Shown one piece after another: positions 49,947 to 57,578 of a stretch of 64,000 nt of DNA. The notes under the pieces were generated by a model. It saw nothing but the letters and a program-made list of their open reading frames with translations. It did not search any database and was not told the DNA's origin. Where the stretch lies: the NCBI GenBank assembly GCA_937995345.1, contig CALKKS010000003.1:1-64000 (forward strand), in the 5' to 3' direction. The DNA comes from an uncultured Collinsella sp. (GTDB lineage: Bacteria; Actinomycetota; Coriobacteriia; Coriobacteriales; Coriobacteriaceae). Each line of letters begins with the position of its first letter. Position 1 is the first letter of the stretch. Made by a program: the position numbers and the translations under genes.

Positions 49947-52256
49947 ATGGCATTGACCCCCAACGAGGCATATGCGGCCAAGCAGCCGTTTGTGGACAAG
50001 GAAACGCTCGAGCATATCGTCGAGCAGTTCCCCACGCCGTTTCATCTATACGACGAGGCGGGCATCCGCCGCAACATGCAAGAAGTGCGCGACGCCTTCG
50101 CATGGAACCCGGGCTTTAAGGAATACTTTGCCGTCAAGGCCAATCCCAACCCGGCGCTCATCTCCATTCTCAACGAATACGGCTGCGGCTGCGATTGCTC
50201 GAGCTATACCGAGCTCATGATCGCCCGCTCGCTGGGTATCACCGGCCACGACATCATGTTCTCGTCCAACGACACGCCGGCGGCGGACTTTGCCCTTGCA
50301 GATAAACTGGGCGCCATCGTCAACTTTGATGACATCAGCCACATTGAGTTCTTTGAGCGCGTTGCGGGGCCCATCCCCAAGACGGTCAGCTGTCGCTTTA
50401 ATCCGGGTGGCCTGTTCCAGCTCTCCAATGGCATCATGGACAACCCGGGCGACTCCAAGTACGGCATGACCACCGAGCAGCTCTTCGAGGCTTTCCGCAT
50501 GCTCAAGACCAAGGGCGCCGAGAATTTTGGCATCCACGCATTCCTTGCCAGTAACACCGTCACTAACGACTACTATCCCAAGCTCGCACGCATCCTCTTT
50601 GAACTTGCCGTGCGCCTGGAGCGTGAAACGGGCGCACATGTCGCCTTTATCAATCTGTCCGGCGGTGTGGGTATCCCCTACCTGCCCGAGCATCAGGCTA
50701 ACGACATCCACGCCATCGGCGAAGGCGTACACGCAGCCTACGACGAGATTCTGGTCCCCGCCGGCATGGGCGATGTGGCGATCTGCACCGAGATGGGTCG
50801 CTTTATGATGGGCCCCTACGGATGCCTGGTCACTAAGGCCATCCATGAAAAGCAGATCTACAAGGACTATATCGGTGTCGATGCAAGCGCCGTCGACCTC
50901 ATTCGTCCCGCTATGTATGGTGCCTACCACCACATTACGGTGATGGGACAGCCGGGTGGCGCCGACAAGACTGCAGCACCGGTCACGAACACGTATGACA
51001 TCACGGGCAACTTATGCGAGAACAACGATAAGTTCGCTATCGACCGCGAGCTGCCGCAGATCGACATGGGTGATGTGCTCGTGATCCACGATACCGGCGC
51101 GCATGGCTACTCCATGGGCTACAACTACAACGGCCGTCTGCGCTCCGCCGAGGTCTTGCTGCGCCCCGACGGCTCGGCAGATCTCATTCGTCGCGCCGAG
51201 CGCCCGGGCGACTACTTTGCCACGCTCGACGTGCTGCCGTGCGGCCGTGAGCTGCTGGCCAAATCGCGTGCCGAAAGCGCCCGCCGTCGCGCCCAGGACG
51301 AGCGCCTGGCCGTCGCCGCTCAGTGGAACAAGCGCATCCAGATCGCGGAAGCGAAGGAGAAGAACATGGACATCCGCAATCTCGAGGGTTCAATCGTCGC
51401 CCTTGTCACGCCGTTTAAAAAGGACGGCAGTGTCGACTTTGACGCGCTCGAGCGCCTTATCGATTTCCACCTGCAAAATGGCACCGATGCCATCCTCACC
51501 CTGGGCACCACCGGCGAGAGCGCCACGATGACCGACGACGAGGACAACTCCGTTGTCGCCGCGGTGGTCAAGCAGGTTGCAGGACGCGTCCCCGTCATTG
51601 CCGGCTCGGGCTCCAACTCCACGCAGACCATGCTCACCAAGTCGCTCACCTATCAGGGACTGGGCGCCGACGGCCTGCTGCTCATTACCCCCTACTACAA
51701 CAAGTCCAACGAAGAGGGCATCTACCGGCACTTTAAGACCGTGGCCGACGCCGTGGACATCCCCTGCATCCTGTACAACATCCCCGGCCGCTGCGGCTGC
51801 GGCATCAGCGAGCACAATGTCGAGCGCTTGGCGGCGCACCCCAACATCATGGGCATCAAAGAGGCCTCGGGTAACGTCGCCTATGCCGCAAAGATCGCGC
51901 ACCTGCTGTCCGACGACTTCCGCATGTATTCGGGCGAGGATGCGCTTACCGTGCCGCTCATGAGCCTGGGCGCCTCGGGCACCATCAGCGTGTGGGCCGA
52001 TGTTCAGCCGCAACTCGTGCACGACATGTGCCGCGCCTACCTGGACGGCGACGTGGAGCGCGCCCGCGACATCCAGATTGCCGGCCAGCCGCTCATCAAC
52101 GCCCTCTTTAGCGAGGTCAACCCCATCCCCGTCAAGGAAGCACTCGCCCAGATGGGCATGATCGAGGCAAACTACCGCATGCCGCTGTGCCCCATGGCAG
52201 ACGACACGCGCGCCACACTTACCGATGCTCTGAAGGGAGCTGGTCTGCTTGATTAA
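49947..52256 (+). CDS. Fused diaminopimelate decarboxylase / dihydrodipicolinate synthase
   Basis: A single 769-codon frame encodes two lysine enzymes. Residues 1-about 440 are a PLP-dependent diaminopimelate decarboxylase (LysA): PLP Lys in YFAVKANPNP, GIHAFLASN, LSGGVGIPY, CTEMGRFMMGP, and RPAMYGAYHH. Residues 474-769 are a full-length 4-hydroxy-tetrahydrodipicolinate synthase (DapA): NLEGSIVALVTPF, GTTGESATM, Tyr in YNIPGRCGCG and Schiff-base Lys in GIKEASGN. Between them a linker AEAKEKN is encoded by DNA containing AAGGAG six bases before the ATG of DapA (51366), so free DapA could also be made. The enzymes catalyse the last step and an early step of lysine synthesis. Confidence 0.93.
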   Translation: MALTPNEAYAAKQPFVDKETLEHIVEQFPTPFHLYDEAGIRRNMQEVRDAFAWNPGFKEYFAVKANPNPALISILNEYGCGCDCSSYTELMIARSLGITGHDIMFSSNDTPAADFALADKLGAIVNFDDISHIEFFERVAGPIPKTVSCRFNPGGLFQLSNGIMDNPGDSKYGMTTEQLFEAFRMLKTKGAENFGIHAFLASNTVTNDYYPKLARILFELAVRLERETGAHVAFINLSGGVGIPYLPEHQANDIHAIGEGVHAAYDEILVPAGMGDVAICTEMGRFMMGPYGCLVTKAIHEKQIYKDYIGVDASAVDLIRPAMYGAYHHITVMGQPGGADKTAAPVTNTYDITGNLCENNDKFAIDRELPQIDMGDVLVIHDTGAHGYSMGYNYNGRLRSAEVLLRPDGSADLIRRAERPGDYFATLDVLPCGRELLAKSRAESARRRAQDERLAVAAQWNKRIQIAEAKEKNMDIRNLEGSIVALVTPFKKDGSVDFDALERLIDFHLQNGTDAILTLGTTGESATMTDDEDNSVVAAVVKQVAGRVPVIAGSGSNSTQTMLTKSLTYQGLGADGLLLITPYYNKSNEEGIYRHFKTVADAVDIPCILYNIPGRCGCGISEHNVERLAAHPNIMGIKEASGNVAYAAKIAHLLSDDFRMYSGEDALTVPLMSLGASGTISVWADVQPQLVHDMCRAYLDGDVERARDIQIAGQPLINALFSEVNPIPVKEALAQMGMIEANYRMPLCPMADDTRATLTDALKGAGLLD

Positions 52257-52989
52257 GACCGTCATTATGGGAACGGGCCGCATGGGCTCGCTCATCCGCA
52301 CCACCGCCGAGGGCATTGTCGATGCCGCCGGTCAGCCCGTCTTTGATATCGTCGCCCAGATCGGCTTTGATCTGACCGAGCTCGAGAGCGCCCCGGCGGC
52401 CGATGTGATCATCGACTTCTCGAACGTCGTGACCTTTGACGCCGTTGTCGCCTGTGTCGAGCGCACGGGCGCTGCACTCGTTTCCGGCACCACGGGCTAT
52501 TCGCCTGAGCAGATGGACCGCCTGCGCGAGCTGGGCCAAAACGCCCGCGTCATGCACTCGGGCAATTACTCCATCGGCATCGCCGCCCTGCGTCACCTGG
52601 TGGCCCAGGCCACGCGCGAGCTGCCCGGCTTTGACTGCGAGATCGTCGAGACGCACCACAACCAAAAGGTCGACGCCCCCAGCGGCACCGCCAAGCTGCT
52701 GCTTGACGCCGTGGTCGAGGCCGAGCCCGAGGCTGGCTATCATCCTGTCTACGGTCGCGAGGGCATGTGCGGCGCTCGCGATTCCAAGGAAATCGGCATG
52801 CACTCACTGCGCGGCGGCACTGTCGCCGGCGTGCACGAGGTGAGCTTCTTTGGCCAGGATGAGGAGGTCACGCTTAGCCATCGCGCCACGAGCCGCCAGA
52901 TCTTCGTCAACGGCGCCCTGGCCGCCGCTCAGAAGCTCGTTGCCCGCGACCCCGGCTTCTACACCTTCGACCAGGTCATGTTTGCCTAA
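52249..52989 (+). CDS. dapB: 4-hydroxy-tetrahydrodipicolinate reductase
   Basis: NAD(P)H-dependent reductase of 246 residues, following DapA in lysine and diaminopimelate synthesis. The N-terminal nucleotide-binding motif is IKTVIMGTGRMGSLI; the catalytic signature is ETHHNQKVDAPSGTAKLLLD. VIIDFSN and ALVSGTTGYSPEQ are also typical. The TTG start at 52249 overlaps the preceding fusion gene by eight bases; GGGAG lies upstream. It is third in the riboswitch-controlled operon by function. Confidence 0.95.
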   Translation: MIKTVIMGTGRMGSLIRTTAEGIVDAAGQPVFDIVAQIGFDLTELESAPAADVIIDFSNVVTFDAVVACVERTGAALVSGTTGYSPEQMDRLRELGQNARVMHSGNYSIGIAALRHLVAQATRELPGFDCEIVETHHNQKVDAPSGTAKLLLDAVVEAEPEAGYHPVYGREGMCGARDSKEIGMHSLRGGTVAGVHEVSFFGQDEEVTLSHRATSRQIFVNGALAAAQKLVARDPGFYTFDQVMFA

Positions 52990-53028
52990 CCAATCATTAA
53001 CCAAGCCCACGTAAAGGAGAAACAGTAT

Positions 53029-53748
53029 ATGAGCAACGCAGCCGAGATGGATGCCCAGGAGATTATCAACTACATCGCCACCGCGCCCAAGAAGACGCCC
53101 GTCAAGCTGTATGTGCGCGAGAAGCCCGGCATGAAGGTTGCCTGGGGCGATGCGCACGTCTATGGCGGTCGTCGTGGCAAGACCGTCTTTGGCGACTGGG
53201 ATGAGCTCAAGGCCATCCTCGACGCCAACGCCGACTCCATCGACTACTACGACGTCGAGAACGATTGCCGCAACTCCGCCGTCCCCATGCTCGACCTTAA
53301 GGGCATCAACGCCCGCATCGAACCGGGCGCGATTATCCGCGACCGCGTCGAGATCGGCGACCGCGCCGTCATCATGATGGGCGCCATCATCAACATCGGC
53401 TCCGTCATTGGCGAAGGTTCCATGATCGATATGGGCGCCGTGCTGGGCGGCCGCGCCACCGTGGGCAAGAACTGCCACATCGGCGCCGGCACCGTGCTGG
53501 CAGGCGTCGTGGAGCCCGCCAGCGCCACGCCCGTCATCATCGAGGACGATGTCATGATCGGCGCTAACGCCGTGGTCCTGGAAGGCGTGCGTGTGGGCAA
53601 GGGCGCTGTCGTTGCCGCCGGCGCCGTGTGCGTCGAGGACGTCCCCGCCGGCGCCGTCGTGGCCGGCGTTCCCGCCCGCGTCATCAAAATGCGCGACGCC
53701 CAGACCGACAGCAAGACCGGTCTCGAGGAAGGCCTGCGCCAGCTGTAG
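53029..53748 (+). CDS. dapH: Tetrahydrodipicolinate N-acetyltransferase
   Basis: Left-handed beta-helix acetyltransferase of 239 residues (DapH), which acetylates tetrahydrodipicolinate and commits the pathway to the acetylase branch. N-terminal helical domain MDAQEIINYIATAPKKTPVK, then hexapeptide repeats: NARIEPGAIIRDRVEIG, GSVIGEGSMIDMGAVLGGRA, GKNCHIGAGTVLAG, VMIGANAVVLEGVRVGKGA, with AGVPARVIK at the end. The AAAGGAG ribosome site is nine bases before ATG. It ends the operon. The remaining steps need an aminotransferase and a deacetylase, candidates for which are at 57579 and 48378. Confidence 0.95.
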   Translation: MSNAAEMDAQEIINYIATAPKKTPVKLYVREKPGMKVAWGDAHVYGGRRGKTVFGDWDELKAILDANADSIDYYDVENDCRNSAVPMLDLKGINARIEPGAIIRDRVEIGDRAVIMMGAIINIGSVIGEGSMIDMGAVLGGRATVGKNCHIGAGTVLAGVVEPASATPVIIEDDVMIGANAVVLEGVRVGKGAVVAAGAVCVEDVPAGAVVAGVPARVIKMRDAQTDSKTGLEEGLRQL

Positions 53749-53749
53749 G

Positions 53750-53777
53750 GTTACGCGGTTTTACCAAACCGCGTAAC
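53750..53777 (+). terminator. Hairpin at the end of the lysine operon
   Basis: GTTACGCGGTTT (53750-53761) and AAACCGCGTAAC (53766-53777) form a perfect 12-bp stem with a 4-nt loop, two bases after the dapH stop. There is no T-run; it is followed by the nested element F. Confidence 0.6.
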
Positions 53778-53790
53778 TAGCCGACGCTGC

Positions 53791-53888
53791 AAACGACCCA
53801 GAGCGGCAATCTGACGTTCAATCGTCGGGCATGACCAGAAGGTCAATGCCCTCCTCTTTCACGTCACCTTGCTCGCTCTGGGTCGTTT
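53791..53888. repeat. Nested inverted repeat, class I (copy F)
   Basis: Outer 15-bp arms AAACGACCCAGAGCG (53791-53805) and complement (53874-53888). The inner hairpin, GGGCATGACC (53827-53836) with GGTCAATGCCC (53841-53851), has an AGAA loop and one bulge. The unpaired flanks TTCAATCGTCG and CTCCTCTTTCACGTCA match copy E nearly exactly and the minus strand of copy A in part. It lies between convergent genes. Confidence 0.65.
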
Positions 53889-53933
53889 TCGCTGACGTAT
53901 GCTCAACCTGTGGGGCAATTCAGCCCTAAACAA

Positions 53934-53965
53934 GAAGGCCGAGGCCCCAAGGAGCTTCGGCCTTC
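53934..53965 (-). terminator. Terminator of the nucleoid-protein gene
   Basis: GAAGGCCGA (53934-53942) pairs with TCGGCCTTC (53957-53965), with GC/GC inside. Minus-strand reading ends in TTGTTTAG. Confidence 0.75.
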
Positions 53966-53992
53966 GCTTTCTCGCTGCAGGCGTAACGCAAC

Positions 53993-54997
53993 TTATCGAT
54001 TCTCGATGCTGCCGATATTCTTGAGCTCGATGGAGATGAGGCCGTTGGGCTCGTTGACAAACTCGATGTACTCGGAGTTCGAACCCATCTCGGCCGGGAA
54101 GCTGATCTCGATACCCGTATCGGTACGAATCTTATGATTGCGCACCGCCGCGCGCTCGACCTGCTTGCGCTCCACGGGAACGCGCTCGGGAACCTTCTCC
54201 TCGGTCAGTGCCGCGCGCACACTTTCCTTGATGACCGGTTCGTCCTCAAAGACCTCATCGACGATATCCCAAGGCGGAAGCTCCTCGTCATCCTCGACCT
54301 TCTCGGCCACAGCGGCCTTAACCTTGGCGAGCGCCACGGCCGTGTTGGCGCCGTGCTCCTCGGCGACTTCCTCGACCACACGCGTCACGGTGTCGATGAC
54401 CTCCTTGCCCGATACGCCCGTGTCGCACTGCAGCAGGCCATCGGGAATGAGCATGCGGTCTTCGCCGGCAATCTTGCGCTTCTTGTCTACGTAGCCGATC
54501 TCCATGGTGCTCGCGCGCACGATGGCATAGCTCGGCACCTTCTGCGAGGGGTTCGGCAGAATAGCGTAGTGGCGCGCGATGTCGTTGCGCACCTCCCCCT
54601 CCTCGCGGCCCACTTCGTGCATAAAAGCCTGCTTGGAGCCCAGCAGCATCACGGCAAACCAGCGGGCATCCTCATCGTCGTCAAAATCGGCCACGAGCAC
54701 GTCGGTGGACTCGGCTTTCTCGGCTTTGGTGAGCTCGGAGGAGATAAACTCTGCAATCTGCTGCGACAGGTCCACGAACTCGCGCTCGCCAAAGAAATAG
54801 CCCTTGAGCTCGCCGCCAAACGCAGAGTTCTCGGCAAACGTGGCGCGTTTATTGTCGGCCGAGGTACGTGCGCGGCGCAGATGCGTGGTCACAAAGTTGC
54901 GCACGGTACGACTCTCGATATCGAGCTCGCGCTGGCTCATGACGTTGACGGCAGAGTCAAAGTCCAGGATATGCAGAATCGCGTGATTGATTTTCAT
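53993..54997 (-). CDS. Nucleoid-associated protein, NdpA/YejK family
   Basis: Cytoplasmic protein of 334 residues of the 37-kDa nucleoid-associated (NdpA/YejK) family. Family-like opening: MKINHAILHILDFDSAVNVMSQRELD, then ADFDDDEDARWFAVMLLGSKQAFMHEV and IAGEDRMLIPDG in the middle. The C-terminal third has an acidic helical stretch and GIEISFPAEMGSNSEYIEFV. The start at 54997 has GGAA eight bases upstream; an ATG three codons earlier lacks room for one. Function is DNA association; details are not known for this group. It is monocistronic. Confidence 0.85.
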   Translation of the reverse strand: MKINHAILHILDFDSAVNVMSQRELDIESRTVRNFVTTHLRRARTSADNKRATFAENSAFGGELKGYFFGEREFVDLSQQIAEFISSELTKAEKAESTDVLVADFDDDEDARWFAVMLLGSKQAFMHEVGREEGEVRNDIARHYAILPNPSQKVPSYAIVRASTMEIGYVDKKRKIAGEDRMLIPDGLLQCDTGVSGKEVIDTVTRVVEEVAEEHGANTAVALAKVKAAVAEKVEDDEELPPWDIVDEVFEDEPVIKESVRAALTEEKVPERVPVERKQVERAAVRNHKIRTDTGIEISFPAEMGSNSEYIEFVNEPNGLISIELKNIGSIENR

Positions 54998-55071
54998 ATA
55001 CGGCATTCCGTTCTAGATCGATTTAAGCACGAACCAGTATAGCGGTCGAGCCCTCCCCGAGCGCATCGAAG

Positions 55072-55106
55072 ATTGGTGCATCGGGGACAGGTTGCTTTGC
55101 ACCAAT
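55072..55106. repeat. Dispersed TGGTGCA / GGGGACAGG repeat
   Basis: ATTGGTGCATCGGGGACAGG followed by TTGCTTTGCACCAAT: inverted ends with the same core as at 5317. It sits immediately after the DUF2974 gene stop (55109, minus). Confidence 0.6.
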
Positions 55107-55108
55107 GG

Positions 55109-56269
55109 CTAGCGCAGGAGCTCGGACTGCCAAGCCTCGAGCTGTTCTGCCAGACTCTTACCGGCAGCGGACATGTCGATCTGGGGTCGTTTGGGCAGCA
55201 GCGCGCATTTAAGGATTGCCACGATGGTCTGCGAGACAAAGCGTCGTGTATCCTCGTCGAAACCTTGCGCAGTCTGGAGCATCACGGGCAGGCTCTCGCG
55301 CAGATTCCCAGCGATATCCGCAAACCGCTCAGCACCCGTAGCCTCAAACACGGAGAACAACGCATCTACAAAACGCTCGCGCTCGCTAGGTGACACTGCA
55401 AGCAGCATCTCGCGAATGGAGCTATCGACGTATCGGGCGCCGGCAGACAGGCGCTCGCAATACACAAAGTCGCAGCCGTCAATGACCCAGCTGAAGGGAT
55501 TATGTTGCAGCAGACTGAACTCCGTGCTCTCGACGATGGCATAGTCCTCCTGCGTCTCGAACATCATGCCAAAAATCGACGACTGGGGCAGGGTTTTATC
55601 GATGCGACCGGACAGGCCCGCAAAAGCTTCGCCACTCAGGAACTCCTCGACAAAGCCGGGGCCATCATGCGAGAAGGCCCTCTCGATCCGGTCGCCAGCA
55701 GCGTCAGAGCACATCGCCGCACCATACACCGCCAAGTTTCCGCCCTTGGAATGGCCTCCGCACAAGAGCGGCCCGTCTATTGCGGCTGCCGCCTCGTCCA
55801 CATAACGTGCCGCAGATTTCTGAGAGGGCACGGGACACCGGAACGCCATGTTAAAGTCCTCTTTCCAGCCCACGATCGTGCTGTCGGTCCCGCGGAAGGA
55901 AAGGTAGCTAAATCCTGCCGGAAATCGAAACGTCATGGCTGCAAACTGCTCCGTCATCGACGCATCGTTCACGTCACGATAACCGCAAACGCGCACGCCG
56001 CGGTATCGAGGACTTGCCGCAACAGCCTCCAGCAAGGCGCGACTCTCCCCCGGGTCCCACAGGTCACCAATCATGTCCTGGTAGCACTCGGCACGCAGCA
56101 ATTCACGCACGTCCAGCCCCTGCCAGCCGGCAAGCTCCGGCATATCCCCCGGCAAGCGCAAATACGACAGCCATGCAAACACCAGGCTGTCCACCGCGCA
56201 GAACGACCGCTCCTCAAACGAATCGAACGCCGTCTGGGCATAGGTCAAAAAGTTAGGCGAATCCGACAT
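55109..56269 (-). CDS. DUF2974 family alpha/beta-hydrolase-like protein
   Basis: Protein of 386 residues of the DUF2974 (Mbeg1-like) family. NFLTYAQTAFDSFEERSFCAVDSLVFAWLSYL is the conserved start. An alpha/beta-hydrolase nucleophile elbow GGHSKGGNLAVYGA holds the presumed catalytic Ser; YLSFRGTDSTIVGWKED resembles the lipase 3 substrate segment, and FSHDGPGF may supply the Asp. No signal peptide. Substrate unknown. The gene is bracketed on both sides by the TGGTGCA repeats (55072 and 56287). GGGAGGG serves as ribosome site. Confidence 0.85.
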   Translation of the reverse strand: MSDSPNFLTYAQTAFDSFEERSFCAVDSLVFAWLSYLRLPGDMPELAGWQGLDVRELLRAECYQDMIGDLWDPGESRALLEAVAASPRYRGVRVCGYRDVNDASMTEQFAAMTFRFPAGFSYLSFRGTDSTIVGWKEDFNMAFRCPVPSQKSAARYVDEAAAAIDGPLLCGGHSKGGNLAVYGAAMCSDAAGDRIERAFSHDGPGFVEEFLSGEAFAGLSGRIDKTLPQSSIFGMMFETQEDYAIVESTEFSLLQHNPFSWVIDGCDFVYCERLSAGARYVDSSIREMLLAVSPSERERFVDALFSVFEATGAERFADIAGNLRESLPVMLQTAQGFDEDTRRFVSQTIVAILKCALLPKRPQIDMSAAGKSLAEQLEAWQSELLR

Positions 56270-56286
56270 GGCCCTCCCATCAACAA

Positions 56287-56361
56287 TGGTGCATTGGGGT
56301 CAGGTTTGATTGCACCAATCGCGCCCTTTTTGGTGCAAACAAACCTGACCCCAATGCACCA
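56287..56361. repeat. Inverted pair of TGGTGCA / GGGGTCAGG repeats
   Basis: Copy 1 (56287-56317) has TGGTGCATTGGGGTCAGGTT and ends in TTGCACCA; copy 2 (56331-56361) is its near-perfect reverse complement (ACCTGACCCCAATGCACCA). The pair can form one long hairpin. It separates ldh from the DUF2974 gene and may terminate ldh transcription. Confidence 0.65.
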
Positions 56362-56426
56362 AAAAAGGCGCCCGGGCCGTGGGGCCTGGACGCCTTCATT
56401 GTAGCTTGCTGACGAACGGGCTGGAT

Positions 56427-57377
56427 TTAGCAGGAGAAATCGACGCTGTCGATGATGTCCTTGAGAGCCTTGGCAGAAGCGGTGAGCTCGCCCTGCTCGG
56501 ACTCGTTCAGCGGCACGGGGACGCGGCAGACAACGCCATCGCGGCCGACGACCGTCGGCATGGAGATGGCCAGATCGGACAGGCCATACTCGCCCACCAT
56601 GAGCGAGGAAACGGGCAGAACGGTCTGCTCGTCACGCATGACAGCAGTGCAGATACGCTTAACGGCCATGGCGACGCCGTAGTAGGTGGCGTGCTTCTTC
56701 TCGATGATGGTGTAGGCGGAGTTCTTGACGTCCTCGGCGATACGCTTCTCGGCAGCCTCGTGCTCCAGATGGCCGTGAAGCTCGCAGAAGGTGCTCAGCG
56801 GCACGCCGGCAACCTGGGCGCTGGACCAAGCGACGAACTCGGAGTCGCCGTGCTCGCCCATGACGTAGGCTTGGACATCGCGCGGGTCGACCTCGACGTG
56901 AGCGCCGAGCATCTGCTGCAGGCGGCCAGTGTCGAGCACGGTGCCGGAACCGATGACGTGGCCCTCGGGCAGGCCGGACATCTTGATGGCGGCGTAGGTC
57001 AGAACATCGACCGGGTTGGAGACGATGAGCAGAATGCCGTCGAAGCCGGACTTCTTAATCTCGGGGATAATGGACTTAAAGATGTTGACGTTCTTGTTGA
57101 CCAGGTCCAGGCGGGTCTCACCGGGCTTCTGGGCAGCGCCAGCGGTGACGACGATCATGGCGGCGTCGGCGACATCGGAATAATCGCCGGCGTAGATCTT
57201 CATCGGCTCGGCGAACGTCATGCCGTGCGCGATATCCAGAGCCTCACCCTCGGCGCGGTTCTTGTCCACGTCGATGAGGACCATCTCGGAGAACAGACCA
57301 CTCTGCATCAGCGCAAACGCCGAAGACGAGCCGACGAAACCGCAGCCGACAATAGCGACCTTCTTCTCGTTAACCAT
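56427..57377 (-). CDS. ldh: L-lactate dehydrogenase
   Basis: NAD-dependent L-lactate dehydrogenase of 316 residues that regenerates NAD+ by reducing pyruvate. The Rossmann motif is KVAIVGCGFVGSSSAFAL, with LIDVDKNRAEGEALD. Catalytic Arg in GAAQKPGETRLDLV, IVSNPVDVLTYAA, and the His of the active site in MGEHGDSEFVAWS distinguish LDH from malate dehydrogenases. The start at 57377 follows GGGAG. Its leader contains a strong hairpin (57404-57434). Confidence 0.95.
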   Translation of the reverse strand: MVNEKKVAIVGCGFVGSSSAFALMQSGLFSEMVLIDVDKNRAEGEALDIAHGMTFAEPMKIYAGDYSDVADAAMIVVTAGAAQKPGETRLDLVNKNVNIFKSIIPEIKKSGFDGILLIVSNPVDVLTYAAIKMSGLPEGHVIGSGTVLDTGRLQQMLGAHVEVDPRDVQAYVMGEHGDSEFVAWSSAQVAGVPLSTFCELHGHLEHEAAEKRIAEDVKNSAYTIIEKKHATYYGVAMAVKRICTAVMRDEQTVLPVSSLMVGEYGLSDLAISMPTVVGRDGVVCRVPVPLNESEQGELTASAKALKDIIDSVDFSC

Positions 57378-57403
57378 TAGAAACTCCCATCTCTCTCCAC
57401 AAG

Positions 57404-57434
57404 CAAGCCGCCCGGGAACGACCCGAGCGGCTTG
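57404..57434 (-). other. Hairpin in the ldh leader
   Basis: CAAGCCGCCCGGG (57404-57416) pairs with CCCGAGCGGCTTG (57422-57434), one wobble pair. No T-run follows on the minus strand (CTTGTGG). It lies 27 bases before the ldh start and could be a terminator remnant, a stabilising leader hairpin or a control element. Confidence 0.5.
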
Positions 57435-57578
57435 CCGTAATCCCAATACATCCAATCGGGACTTTGATTATGCTCCTATTCGCAGCCAAAAATCGACCGT
57501 TTACCGAAATTGTTTGCAGAATTCGTAAAATAACTGCACGAAATCGGTTTCGAGCTATTGACGAGGCGAAATAGCTTT

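Noticed and set aside
20090..53888. Nested inverted repeats as ordinary Rho-independent terminators
   Set aside because: They are 98-127 bp long, have conserved internal loops, lack T-runs, and one lies inside an operon; true terminators with T-runs are present separately nearby.
5317..56361. TGGTGCA repeats as a CRISPR array
   Set aside because: Copies are dispersed over 50 kb in single or paired form with no regular spacers and no cas genes.
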